64,000 nt of DNA from Halichondria panicea. Taxonomy: Eukaryota > Porifera > Demospongiae > Suberitida > Halichondriidae. Positions 24,801 through 39,094 of this stretch are shown here, one piece after another. A program made the position numbers and the translations under genes. The notes under the pieces were generated by a model. That model was not told the origin of the DNA. It searched no databases and saw only the letters and a list, made by a program, of their open reading frames with translations. Position 1 is the first letter of the stretch. Each line of letters begins with the position of its first letter. The stretch spans positions 2,954,800-3,018,799 of the forward strand of contig NC_087388.1 in assembly GCF_963675165.1 (NCBI RefSeq), written 5' to 3'.

Positions 24801-27800
24801 TCAGCTACAATAGTTAACCATGAACGCATGTTAACTAGCAGCCGGGGTCAGTACCAGATGCTCATCATTACCCCCACTCCCTACAGGCTCCTATCCCTAC
24901 AGGGACCAACTACTCGCTATGTCGCAGCTCCGACCAGCGTCGTCGTGCAGTCTCCCTCCCCATCTCTGCGACATAGTGACACCTCTCAAACTGGAGGAAT
25001 GGGCGCGGAACATGCTCTCCCACCCAGACGCTATTTTTACCGGTATTATTCTCGCAGGGCTCACCGGCGGCTTCAGGATCGGCTTTAACCACCGCTCAAC
25101 GCAACTACAGAGTGCACGTTCCAACATGCGCTCAGCAGTAGACCACCCAGACATCGTGAACAACTACCTTTTGCTAGAGAAAACGGCAGGCCGCATTGGC
25201 GTTCTCTCAACATCACTCGAGGACTCTATTTCCCCTCAAACCAGCCCCTTTGGAGTCATCCCCAAAAAATCGAAGCCAGGGCTGATCATCGACCTGTCTG
25301 CACCAGAGGACCACAGCGTCAACGACGGCATTGACAAAGCACTATGCTCAATATCCTACGTCAAGATCGACGAGGTAGCCAACTACGTGCTGTCCTTTCC
25401 CCCAGGAGCTCTCATGGCAAAAATTGACATCAAACATGCATACCGCAACATTCCAGTTCACCCAGATGACCGCCACTTACTAGCCATGCGCTGGCAAGAT
25501 GAAATCCTCGTGGATAAAGTGCTCCCCTTTGGTCTAAGATCAGCCCCCATCATATTTACAGCAGTCACCGACGCCCTGCAGTGGATCATTCAAAATAAAG
25601 GCGCATCGTCACTGTTCCACTACCTGGATGACTACATTACAGTCGGCCCCCCAAATTCACCTCAATGCAGCCACAACCTCGAAATTATTAAACAGACCTG
25701 CCAGGAACTGGGAGTTCCCTTAGAGGAATCGAAATCAGAAGGACCCACGGCCTGCCTCACCTTCCTCGGTCTTGAGCTAGACTCAGCAACTCGCATCATT
25801 CGCCTCCCTCAGGATAAACTGGCCCGCCTACGCCAATCTCTATCGGACTGGGGCAGTCGCAAAGCTGTTCGGAAACGCGAACTGCTATCCCTAATCGGCC
25901 ACCTCCAGCACGCTGCAAAGGTGGTACGCCAAGGGAGATCCTTCCTTCGCCGACTCATAGACCTGGCCACGGTAGTCAACCACTTAGAGCAGTTCGTCCG
26001 CCTGAACATTGGCGCTCGTTCTGACATTACCTGGTGGAGGACCTTTGCACACCAATGGAATGGCACTTCAATGCTATACGCCTATAGCCTCCAGCGCCCA
26101 CAGCTACATGTATACTCGGACGCTTCGGGTTCATGGGGATGCGCAGCTTTGACAGGCCCAGCATGGTTCCAGCTCCAATGGCCCCCAGCCACAGGGGAAT
26201 GCCACATTTCAGCCAAAGAAATGATCCCTATTGTCATTGCTGCAATACTATGGGGAAAAAATTGGCAGGGCCTATCGGTGCGGTTTCACTCCGACAATTC
26301 AGCAGTCGTAGCGCTACTCAATTCGGGTTCTGTTCGCGACGATTCAATGATGCATCTCATGCGGTGCTTAACATTTGTGGCTGCATTTTTCAACTTCATT
26401 TTCTCGTCTGCACATATTCCGGGGGCAGAGAACGTTCTGACAGACGCTCTCTCTCGGAACAAGGCTCAATTATTTCTCTCTCTCTCCCCTCAGGCACGGA
26501 GACTACCCTCATCAATACCCAAAGCAGTCCTGGAGCTTCTTCTCGGGGAGAAACCGGACTGGACATCACAAGCCTGGATAAGGTTGTGGAATTCTATTTT
26601 CACCACGCCCTAGCCCCCTCTACACAACGCACCTACACCTCAGCACAAGCACGGTACCTCTCTTTTTGCGCACAATTCGACATCACCCCCTTACCACTCC
26701 AAGAAACACATCTCTGCCGATACGTATCGTGGCTGGCCAAAGACAACATTGCACATACCACAGTTAAATCTTATCTCTCGGCACTAAGGCACTTGCAAAT
26801 AGCTCGCAATCACCCAGACCCCATGATCTCCACTTTTCCCAAGTTGGAAGGTGTCATCCGGGGCATTAAAATGCAGCAGGCACGCCATAAGACATCCTCC
26901 CCAAAACGTCTCCCAATTACCCTAGCCCATCTTCACAAACTACGTTCCTTCTTCGCATCAAAAGGGAACGAGGTAGACTCGTTCATGCTGTGGGCAGCCA
27001 TATGCACTTGCTTCTTTGGCTTCATGCGATCGGGTGAAATGACCATCCCATCGGAGTCTGCATTCGACGTGTCAGTGGACAATATTGCTGATCCCCAAGT
27101 GGTCAAGGTTCGCCTGAAAGCGTCTAAAACAGATCCGTTTCGCCAAGGGGTCGAAATAGTCCTTGGCCGAACCAATAATCCTCTATGCCCAGTGACAGCG
27201 TTGCTGTCATACCTCGCGCTCCGAGGTAACCGTCAGGGTTTTCTATTTTTATTTGCGGACGAACGCCCTCTCACCAAGTCTAGATTTGTGTCCCAAGTCC
27301 GAGACGCTCTTTCGCGCCTGGGCGTGGACTCCTCTAGGTACGCTGGCCACTCATTTCGGATTGGGGCCGCCACTGCTGCCGGGGCCCACGGTCTCAGCGA
27401 ACCTGTCATCCAAATGCTGGGCAGATGGAAGAGCTCGGCATACCAACTCTATATTCGCACCCCAAGGGACAAACTCGCTAGCTATTCAGCAGTTATTAGT
27501 ACAGAACCCGCACCTTAATGGATGTAACTATGTTTATGTGACGTACCTGTATAATTATAATTACTACTTATGTATTTGTAAATACTCTGTGGACTCAGAT
27601 AAATTGATTCTCTTTGGAGGGGGCTCGTAACCTAGCTACTCACCTAATTTATTCCCTCGTCCTGGGATTAATGATATTCATTGACCCAAAATTAACCGCA
27701 GGGTATTTGCAGCTAATCATATTCATAGACGGCCTCCTCCTACGCTACTCCACCCCTCCAACTCCCCATAAGGCTGATGGGTAGTTGAGGGTATTACCGC

Positions 27801-30800
27801 TGATTGACGCTTCGGAGCGTAGCCAACATTAATGTGGTAAATATCCAAGATCCAGATCCAGATCCTTGGCAGAATCATCTTTGTCTTGAGGGCCTGGTAA
27901 GCCACAAAACACTACCACATAACAATATAGATAACAATATGCATGTACACAGGTCTTTTCTTCTTAGATATTATATACACTGAACTACACTCTACAGATC
28001 CTGGAAGAATCAATTTTCTTCTTTCTTGAGGTCCTGGTAAGCCACATACCGTATAGCGCGAAATTTTCGAGGGGCTTAATTTTCGCGGATTTCGTGGGTT
28101 AGAATTCTACACGAAAATTAAGTCCACAAAAAGTGTTCTTTAATTAGAATTACCTGCTATCATGCAAAGATTTAAAGGCGTGGCTTCCGGTAAGCAGCCA
28201 TTCCGCGAACATTGTGCAACGAAATGGTTTTTAGAGGCCAATCCACGAAATATAAGTGCCTCGAAAATTTCGCGCTATACGGTAATACAACAATAGATGC
28301 ATGTAGATAGTATTTTCTTCTCAGTGACTTTATATAGATAAGCTAACTTTCATTATAGATAACATCAGATGAGGGATCACCTTCACTCATACTTCCTAAA
28401 AAACGTTCCAAGCATCAGAAAAGGCCAAAAGAAATTGAGGGGAAGTAAGCGTAAAAGTCTATTGTGTATGTAGAATACAGTCTTCATCACTGATTGTATG
28501 CTATCTTTTGTTGTATGCTATCTTTTGTGGTACCACGAGGATTGTATACAAGAAGTACTGGAAGATACCACAAAATGAAATTGATTGGATATGTGCACGG
28601 TGTATTCACACAGCACGTTCTTTAGAGTGTAACTACTGTTTTACATTTACATGTTCTGTTTCCAACCCATGCTGGTGAAGATGCCACGCGTGCATGTGCG
28701 TCCGTCACAAAGAACATGAACTACGGTAAAAACAGTATCGACAGTGGATCCAACTCTGACGTACCTGGTGATGACACTGAGCCCAGAAAGAAACAAGCAC
28801 TGCAAAGGGTGCGACAGGGACAGGTTGTGCGTCTGCCACCAAAAAGAAGGGTATATGTATCTTACATCTATAGACCTGACTGTGCCCAAGAGGAACTTCA
28901 TATAATATTATACCTATATTACATTCAGACATATTTCTCCTCCGCAGTATGTTGTATTAATAGTACCAGGAGCACATGAGGAGATGGAGCGCCTTACTAT
29001 CGGATTCTGTATCGTCCTGATGTACAAATTATTCCTATAATCATGATATTCCCTACCGCACACATGTACAGAGCACTTGATAGTATCAGAAGTACATGAA
29101 GGGGAGTAAGCAACTACATGTATACTATACAAACGTGTTGTTGTTTGACTCTGTTATACATGTGTGTAAAACACCCACATCTCAAGTGGCTGTACAACCA
29201 CACTCAAAAAACAGTGTGGTTAATTGTTAATTTAATTGATTTAACAGCTCGGAGCGATGTTGGACAAATCCGTCGCTCACTAACGGGCGTCGAGCAGCCA
29301 TCTCTCCCTCCGTTGTCGGCCGGCGTGACACTGTACCTGCTCCTGTACAATACTATACTACGAGTACTGTGCCCCATCACTAGCCAAAAGAGGTCCCCTG
29401 GCACGCAATATCTTAACAAGCCCTTAAGCATGATGACACGAGTAAATCGTATCCCCTAAGCATGATTACAGCCACAGTTAAAAATAGCAACACCAAGCAA
29501 ACAAATTAGCACCGGTGGTGCAACCAAGCTCCCACAATTTGGGCCAGTGCTGGTCCTCCACTAATGACCCAGTGCCCATACCTCAAAGTACCTCCAATCT
29601 CAGCAGCAGCAGCAGCAGCATCGCTACCCTCACTTAAGACAGGATCTAGGCCACCCCCACTGCCGAGAGTGTCTATTGTACTAGGCGGTCCCAGACACTC
29701 AGACAGGGCCCAATCATTCTTCCAATACTTGGCAATCGTGGCGAAACTCAGTAAAAAGTTCCGGTGGCCCTCGTGGATCATTTTATGATCTGTTCACAAG
29801 GCCGCAGACTCAGGCAACACAAAGTGGGACAGGGTGGACAGTAGCATCCACGCCCAATGCTTTACGAGAATGTTGTTGTGTGAGGAGCTCCCTATGTTCC
29901 TCTCTGGACCATGTCCGAACCACCTACCCGTGACCATGTCCGAACCACCTACCCGTTCAGATCTCTGGCCCGCCGATCCTCATTGACATACCATCGACCA
30001 CCATCCGACTACGCTCATGCAGAGTAGGCGGCTCTCTCCTAGACCCAAGCCACCCTCCAAAAGGCGGAAGTGAAACAGGTACAATTACATGGAGAGCATC
30101 ACTTACATAACTACCGACCACCACTTGGCTTACGGTCAGAGGAGGTTGGACACGCGTCATTCAGAGTCATAATATCATGTGACACAACTTCAAGTTGAGT
30201 TTGCTGATTGCTCGCGTATGTACACAGCAAGCTACGCGTACGATCGCGAGTGGGCATCACAGCAGCTGCAGCTATTGTTAATGTTGGAGAGCCTAATCGT
30301 TGTCAGAGCTGCGGAGAAAACGTTGATGATTATACTCTTCTGTTCATACATACCGAGGAGAGGTAATTGACTATACTGTGCCTAGTTTTCGAGTCCTGGA
30401 AGTCAAGTTTACCCACATAAGTACGCATTATGCATTATTATGTCTTATTGCCTGTTGAGTGACTACATTAGGACTTTCAATCTTCTTCTTCCCAGGTGGT
30501 TTTCCAGACACACGTTGGCAGCGACACAGAAAGCTCTGTGGATCTAAACAGCACTTTCGGCGGCAATATCGACAGCAGTGATTACATGCCAACTCCATGC
30601 AAAAGTGCTATTGTTGAGAAGGCGTACCTTCAAAAGGAAGTTCAACGCCCAAGAAGTGAACGACAATGATCACGTGCCAACTCGCTATTGTTGAGAAGGC
30701 GTATACTCAAAAAAAAGTTCGATGCCAAAGAAGTGGACGACAGTACGTGTTTACATGCGAGCTCCAGAAATGCCAAATATACTCAAAAGAAGTGCAACAC

Positions 30801-33800
30801 AAGGAAGTGGCGTTACCCAGACAACTTTTTCTGGGAGAAATCAGGCTGACTTTGTACAGAACATAAATAAGGTGGTGAACTGCAAGATCAAGGAAAACTC
30901 ATCCCAACAAGTTTTAAGATTGGGGGGGCGATCGTCGTTACTTACAATTGCTCGGAATATGGTCTGCACCCGATTGACTTTACTACCAACAAGACAGTAC
31001 CAGATTCGAAGTGGCCACAGCACTACAAGTGGCCTTCATTTATATCAGGTGGTACGCATGCCACGTACAGACATGTTCCATTACGCCTCCGAAAGTCAAG
31101 CAGCAATCAATATATGGAAAATATAAACTTTGTACCCAAGAGCACATGAAAAACGCGCTGTAAATAAAGGTGTTCAAGCAGCAGCGGAGTATAGTGTCCC
31201 TAAATCTACACTCAGAGTGGGCCAGCAAAATATTTAAACGATGTTGAGGAGAAAGCTTTTTTGCTTCAATGTGCCAATAATATTATTATAGGGTATCCCA
31301 AAACTCGAAAGCAAGTATAGCTAAAGTTCAACGACTGTTGGATTCCAAAGGCATAGCACAAACTGTGAGTGTCCTTTTCCAGGCGACATTTCGAATTGTC
31401 TTTGCCCCTACATGAGCAAAGCACGAGCCATAGCATCTAACTCAGAAAGCATATTTCGATTTGCTGGAGGAAACACTGGAGATCGCCCTAGGGTTAATAT
31501 TGAATCAGGTGGATCCAAAACCCCCGAAGGTGGTGGCAAATGAAAGTAACATGTCATTCCCAAATCTGTCGTTGTAGACATTTCGGAAGACGATGACCCT
31601 ACTACAGCTGCTACTGGATAACTGCTTATACAAATATTGACACTCGACACTGCTCATTTGGACAAGGTGTGTATATATGCCTCCATGTCAGTCGAAAGAC
31701 AGTGCACTAAGAAAACTCCTGACGTCAGAGGCTCCTCCACCGCTTCCCAAAAGGCAGTTTCTTTCTTTCTTTGTTCCACCAATTTCACCTGTATTTTATC
31801 GAAAAAGGAGGTTCTGCGAAGGAGACTACTCCAGAAGTGGGTTGGCTAATCCGGATTAGGCTCGTTTACACAAAAACAGGATTATGTATGTACAATGTAC
31901 CTGTAGTGCTCACACACCCGTCCTGGATCAAAGATTGAGCACAGGTGTGAATTGGTGGGCAACTCCTCCCGAGTCTCCAAATTGCAACCCCATCGAAAAC
32001 TTATGGCATGAGTTGAAAGAATACATGCGACGTGAAGTAAAGCCCACCACAAAACAAGAACTTGGTGAAGGAATAACATTTTGGGCGACTGTTGATGTTG
32101 CTAAAATGCACCCGGTACATTAGACACCTGAGAAAAGTATACCTGTGTCATTGAACTAAATGGAGCTACAAGCTATACAACATTTGATTACAACCTCCTC
32201 ATTTTTCCATTGTTTAGTCATAACAAGTTGTCAACTGTTCAACACAACAACAAAAATAAGATAATGAACGTAATGAAAGATAGGAATTTTATACAGCACA
32301 TTATAGTTATTGAATCATACAATGCAGCATGAATAAAAATACATGTAGCAGCATACGTACATCAGCATCAAGTAGTCTAAACGCAAGAAGCGCAGCCTAA
32401 TTTTCTTTACCTCAGCACAAGCGCTTACTGCTATACCGCTTCGAAACTCGATTGGATTTTTCCAGTATTGAGTGAACATAGTTTTCTTCAGCTCACCAAA
32501 CTCCTTTGCTGGAAGCCCAGGCTTGTCTCATGACCCAATTGGGATGCATAATTTCGCCATCATATTTTCAACAGTTGTTTGACTGGTCTATTTTGTTTGA
32601 CGGTAGACAGTCTGTATTATTTTGATTTGGTGATGGGGAGCGGTGACTTGGTAGAAATACATGTGTGTTGTGTGGGTGTATTTTGTACGGACGGTGTTGT
32701 TGGTGACTGGCCAGGAGTTGCACATACAGTAGGCCTCAAATAAAAGTTCCCGTTCCGTTTGCGTTGCGCGCAGCGTTTTCGTTCGTACGGAAACGGAAAT
32801 ACGCTAACAGAACGCCAGCGTATTATTCAGAAACGTACCGTGATTACGCATCGTTGCACAGAAAAAAACGTTCCAAATTTGCTGAGTATGCAATACATAA
32901 ATTTGCTGAGTACGCAAATTCGGACTAGCTACGTGCAAACAAAGCAGAGCTTAGCACCCTTGCTACAGCGTGTAGAAGCAGAGTATTTTGCCAGTTGTTG
33001 AATGATCATTTCACAGCATGATAGATAGATCTACACTTGTATCATGTATAGTATCAGCCAGTCTGTATCCATGGTCACATTTTGTATATTCTATGATTGC
33101 AGGCGGTATAATAATAGCTAGTTGACTAGCTCAATTGATCAAGGCAGTTGTAGACCAGACCAAGATGGCTTTAAGAAGCACTCTGAAGCAACTTCAGCTC
33201 AGCAAGAGTGAGTTCTCTATGATACATGTATGTAGCTAGCTACAACAGTAACATGTAGATATGTTTGAATTTGGTAGACAACTAGTGATTCTCTCTAAAA
33301 ACAGAGAAATTTTTCCTTGTGGAGTGGAGCTGCGATAAAACTCTGACTGTGGTCGAGGAGAAACATATCCGCATTCCAGATAGTGATCATATCATCACCA
33401 GCGGAAAGGTCTACCCTGTCAAATATGGAACTAGATTTCTTGATACCACTGTCATCACAATAGGTATGTTATAATAATGACGTTGTGACATGTACAATGA
33501 TTACAATTTACTCTTTATTCAAGGCTCAGAAGAAGAGGTAAAAAAACAGGCGGGGGGTGAAGAAAAAGATGAGTGCACAGCAAAACAAAAAAATAAACAA
33601 AAAAGGAAGAGGAATGGAGCGAAGGAAAATCTTCCGGTAAAATAAAAAAAACCAAAGGAGCAAGGACATATTTTAGTGGTGACTGCCCCCCACCCATCGT
33701 TTCACCAGTACTGACAACCCCATTAGTGATTGACCCCCCACCCGTGCTTACAAATCCTTCACCAGTACTGACAACCCCATTAGTGAGTGACCCCCCACCC

Positions 33801-36800
33801 GTGCCTTCACCAGTAGTGACGACCCCACCCGTGCCTACAAACCCTTCACTAATATTGACGACCCCATCAGTGGTGATCGACCCCCCACCCGTGCCCCCCC
33901 ATCAGCGGTGATCGACCCCCCACCTGTGCTGACACTGACAGACAATTCGTACCCCACAATAGACGTGACCGACAGCCTTTCCCTGCTCAATAAATCTTGG
34001 TGGGAATCCTTCGATGGTAAGTTAATTGTAATGTATGTATTCAGTGTACATGTATAATTATTATGTATTATTATTCATTGTAGTGTAGTGTGTACTATGG
34101 TGACCATGCTTTTTTTTGCGGACTCTCCAACCGATAACCACATGCTACCAGGATATGTCAATCCTAGTGACAGTTCTGATTCATCTCAGTCTATCGCTCT
34201 TCTTCAAACTAAGCTTGAAGTCCATTCCTTACGGGAGAGGGTGGATATTCTCGAGGAGAAATTAGAAAGATTTCAGAAGCAGCAAGATGTGCTGTATGCG
34301 CTCTTGCAGCCTCAACCAACGTACCACCACGGTCATGTACCTCAAACCCCCAATCAATTTACGCAACAGTCATCACAACCTGGACTGAGCCATACTCCTC
34401 AGCGGTTGCTTCTCGGCCAGTCACCTAGCCATCCTCAAGGCAGTAGCACCCCCAACCCACTTCCACTGCGTGGGGATAACGATAAAGCACTTGATTCGCT
34501 AAAAATATCAACTGGGACATCTCCATCACCGGCGATCAGTTCCACCAGTTCCACCAACCCGACGACAACTCTCAACACCATGATCGCCAATTCTGTCCAG
34601 GCAGCCCTCGGCGCGGTGTTACGAACGATCATCATCGCAATGGACCAGCGGATTCAGGCAGCAGTCCAACAACACCGCCCCACAGCCGGCCCCTTATCAG
34701 TCTCACCATCAGTCTCCTCATTGATCCCAACCACGTCTGCTTCCGGCTCGGGTACCCCACGGAGTCCCACCTCAGGCCCTGTCATCAGCACCAGAACGGC
34801 AGGTATGTCAAGTACCTCACTAGCACATGTTCCCCTCGTACCGACTAGTGCCCCCCGTACTCAAACCAGCATGAGCCTCCCCACATTACCGACGATACCA
34901 AGCATTATTCTGTTACTTCGACCAGAAGTCCCATACACGGTCAATGTAGGCCAGAATGCCATCCCCATTCCCGACAAACTATCTAAAAAATCGGGAAAAG
35001 GGGAATTTATCGAACTAGCTGAGTTCTTACCCGACTCGTTCGGGGGTACCTCAAACGATACGGGTGAGAAACCCAGAAGAAAACGCAGGGTTGCCAACAT
35101 ACTACAGTGGGTTGAATGCTTTAACGCATACATCTCAATTGTCACGCAACGCGACCCCACACGCGTGCAGGACCTTTTAGCGTACTCCTCATTAATCGTC
35201 CACACGGCCCGAAAATACGCTGGAGACGGGTGGATACAGTACGATAGAAATTTTAGAAAAGCAGCTGCAGCTAACCCAGCCATAAAGTGGGGCGAGATCC
35301 ATCAAACGTTTTATGCTATGGCTTTTGTAAATGCAAAAACCAAGGAGCATTGCTCGTTATGCTTTAGCCTAAACCATGCAACGACAAAATGCGATGACTA
35401 CGAACCTCCCAAAGCACCTACTAACTACCACAAACGACCTATTGCGGCTGTCAACTCGGCAGAGATTTGCCGCAATTGGAACTTTCCCCGGCAGGGGAGA
35501 GCAGGTCCTCTCCCCAGGTCACGGAGCAAGTCCTCCGTTACACATTTTATACATTCCCACCAGCCGTACACAGAGGACACCACCACCCACACGGCACCCC
35601 CCACGGGTCCACGCATTGAGAAAACACAGATAGCTAGTAATCTACCTGTGTTAGCTAGTAATCTACCTGTGTCATAACTAAGGGTAGAAATACATTCCGT
35701 ATGTTTTCTTTCGGGGTTAACAATACCCGGGGATCAAAGCCTCAGAAGAGGCCTACGCTAACGCATAGCCCTTGCATGGTTGGCATGTTCTAAAGTTAAA
35801 GGTGGCATGTTCTAAAGTATTCTCTCAATGTCATTACATGATAAGTGCATCATGTTATTATACTGCCATGTAATGTACCCATCAAGTTACAGTTACTGTT
35901 TTCCAAAAGGTCTGTATGCCATCAATAAGCTCTTGCTTCGTCTTTGGCTTAATCTCTCTCCTCATAAATTCCTTAAGCTCGTGCCACATGTTTTCAATGG
36001 GGTTGCAGTCTGGGCTTTCGGGTGGCGTCTTCCACCAGTTGACCCCATTTGTCTGCATACACGCGGCAGCATACCGTGATGTATGCTTGGGGTCATTGTC
36101 CTGCATGAATCGATGGTGGTTTGGGTACACAGAGTTAATTAAGGGGATGAGGGTTGCGTCAAGGATAGACGTATATAGTTGTGCATTCATTATTCCCTCG
36201 AAGATGCAAATTCCTGTTCTTCCTCTCGAGCTAATCCCAGCCCAGACATGCACCTTCGTTGGATGTTTGGGTCTGTATAGGGAGACATAAATAATTTTCG
36301 CGATTAATTTTTCGCTAGATATAGTGTACAGAGACGAATGTACACGGAGACGAAGGTATTTTTATTATTATATACCTTGGTTTAGGTCTGGGAGCCTCTC
36401 CAATCTTCCTGCAACATGTTCTTCGGTGAGGCTCCAATTGCACAGAGCATTCATCGGTCCAAATGACGTCTTCAAAGTCGTCTTGTAAATTAGCACTTGC
36501 CCAATCACTCGCTTGACCTTGTTCGCTTCTCTAATTAGCTGGCAGTAGGCTGACCCTCTGAATGTCCAGCCAAGAACTGTTCTGGCTAACTGATGTCTAT
36601 CCTGTTCTGCTGGCAGAGTGCAAAAAGCTGAATAGCTGTTGTCTCGTCATCTATTCTCATCTGCCTCTCTACTAGCTGCTTCACTCGCACAGTAATCTTA
36701 GTGGGCCTACGCGGCGTGGGACATGGCTAGACTGCTGCTCCAGACGCTGGCAATTAGCTATAATTATGGCAGCAATGAGAAAGTAATCAACCAGAGCCTT

Positions 36801-39055
36801 CTCTTCTTCTGGTTGTGCCAGTCTCCCAGTATCGTACCAGAAACTTCGAAACTCCACGCCTACTAGCAGTGATGCCCTCGTCTTGCTGAAGTTTCTTAGT
36901 AGGGGCTTTATAGCCATATCTAACAGTACTATAATCCTCTGCTTGGTATAATGAAAGCACCGCAGGTGCTGATGCCTCGGTGGAGATGCCAAAGCTACAT
37001 TACAGTCCAATCGAGGGGTCCGCAACGGCCAGGAATCTCGTACAAAATTTTTGGAATCTCAACTGAAATCTTAAAATCTCACTTGGAATCTTGAAATCTT
37101 GTGGAATCTCTTGGAATCTCTGGAATGTTAATGAGATACCCGTAAATGTATATAAACAAACCGTATACTTCGCCGTAGATTATTATTGAATTTGTTGAGG
37201 TTGCAGTAGCCTCGAGACCAGGCCGATTATCGAGGCTACGATTGCAGTTGCGGTTGCAGGCTCAGCTGCTATTTACATCTCTCTCTCTATCCTCCTCATA
37301 GCAGCTCTGTGTGCATGCGATTATAGACGATTCCTAAAGAGATTAAGGTGAGTTTAACCAGCATAATAATAATTATTATTATAGTCATGAAAATGTGTAT
37401 ACATGCAGGCTGAACAGCAAAGTGATGACAAAGCTCTCCCAAAATCAGCTCCAAACTGCCCACTCTTAATGCCGAGAGTGAGCTTATGGTTGAGTGAGTC
37501 TGATGCAGTACCAGCGTAATAATTTATAGTTGAAAGTTGCATAATTATATATAGATCTATGCATCACAAGGACGGACGAAGCGAGGGACAAGGCTCCAAG
37601 TCCAAACTGTCCACTCTTAATGAGAGTGAGCTTACGGTGGTATGCAGTACCAGCGTAATAATTGTTGTCATGAAAGTTTGTATATGCATCACAGGATGGA
37701 CGAAGCGAGGGACAATTAAGGCTCCCCTTCTCATCTTAATGGTAGTGAGCTTATGGTGCCGGTGAGTCTGACCTGCAGTGTACCAGTGTACATGAAAAAT
37801 TGTAATTATGCATCACAGGATGGACAAAGCGAGGGACAAAGCTCTCCCAAACCAAATGACTGTGCACTGTTTGCAGCTGCATATTGTACCAGCATTGCAC
37901 ATGGACTAGATCCATGTTCCCTCGTTTACGACCAGCAGCAAATGAGGGACCACTTGTACAAGTGTTTCACTACAAAAACAATGGATCTCTTTACTGTCTT
38001 CCGAACAAAAAGACCAGGACCTGCACGCACTTTGAAAATCCCTGTCTATTGCTACTGTCGATGTGCAGATGATGGCCAAGGAATGGTAGGCTGTGACGGA
38101 TGTGAAGATTGGTAGATGCATCAACGCCGCCAAAGTAAAAAAGGGATTATGGTATTGCACCAAGTGTCGATAAAGTAGTTAGAATCAATGACTTTATAGT
38201 CAACAAGTAGTCCTTATAATTATTTTATGTTCATCAATTCAGATATAATATATGCTTTGTAATAATAAGTGCTCATACTAGATGTCTATAGTCTAGCCTG
38301 CCTATGGCTATGGATCTATAGAATAAATAGTACATGATCTAGCTTTGTGGATCAGGGCAAGTCGGGCGCCGCCGCCCTCTACCGTTGCCCGGAAGGAGGG
38401 CGGCGGCGATCAACTAGATCAGGGCGTGGCCCACAACCTTCTGAAAGGCCACGCCCATGACTAGCCAAAAGTCTTGTAGGAATCTTTCTGGAATCTTGAA
38501 ATCTTGGAATCTTGAATGGAATCTTGAAATCTTCTGGAATCTTGAATGGAATCTTGAAATCTTCTAGCAATCTTGAATGGAATCTCAGGAATCTTGAATG
38601 GAATCTCGGAATCTCGTTGGAATCTTTAAGATTCCAGAATCTCGTAAAGAATTTTGGCCCGTTGCGGACCCCTCGAGTCCAATATCATGCATGCAAACTC
38701 AAAGAGTGGGTAATGATCGGCCATGAATGCTGTTAAAAACGATTGATGCCAAAAGTTCAAGATGGCTGCCGTCTGCGCTGCAGAGCCTTGCAGCTCTCTT
38801 CTCACTCTTGCAGCTACCAATAGCTAGCGTTCTAGTGCAGAGCTAACTACTAAGTAGAGTAGCAACATTCGGTAAACAAGTTTGGCTACGTGCCCCTCTG
38901 AAAAGGCTGCAATGGCATTCCAAGTAAGCAAAACTAGGCATAACTCGAGAACGAAATTATTTTGCAAATCCACAAATTAAAATCCAAGTAAACATGACTA
39001 GAAGCCTATAGAAACTCTTACTTGCACTTGATTCATCCTTGAGCAGCTGTAGCAG

Positions 39056-39094
<39 letters not shown>

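Larger units (their letters stand above)
22430..27640 (+). mobile_element. DIRS-like tyrosine-recombinase retrotransposon, nearly intact
   Basis: In order on the plus strand: a short proline-rich gag leader, an internal repeat block, a gag frame with a CCCH finger, a long RT-RNase H frame, and an overlapping tyrosine recombinase frame. This content defines the DIRS/Ngaro order (YR retrotransposons), which integrate with a recombinase rather than a DDE integrase. No LTRs were found. The exact ends are not set: DIRS ends are inverted or split repeats and I could only see GCGGAGCGTAGCC (22314) echoed at GCTTCGGAGCGTAGCC (27809). It sits in intron 13, antisense to the host gene. Confidence 0.88.
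37012..38675. mobile_element. Element with CGAGGGGTCCGCAACGG ends and 8-bp target duplication
   Basis: CGAGGGGTCCGCAACGG starts at 37012 and its reverse complement CCGTTGCGGACCCCTCG ends, with one extra base nearby, at 38675. AGTCCAAT stands directly outside both ends (37004-37011 and 38676-38683), an exact 8-bp target duplication as made by hAT transposases. Both subterminal regions are built of GGAATCTTGAAATCTT-like repeats. It carries an Ulp1/PHD gene fragment, so it may have captured it or been interrupted by it. Confidence 0.85.

Noticed and set aside
30722..31126. 134-codon open frame as a gene
   Set aside because: No similarity to any family I know, no splice context, and it lies between transposon remnants; left as unassigned.
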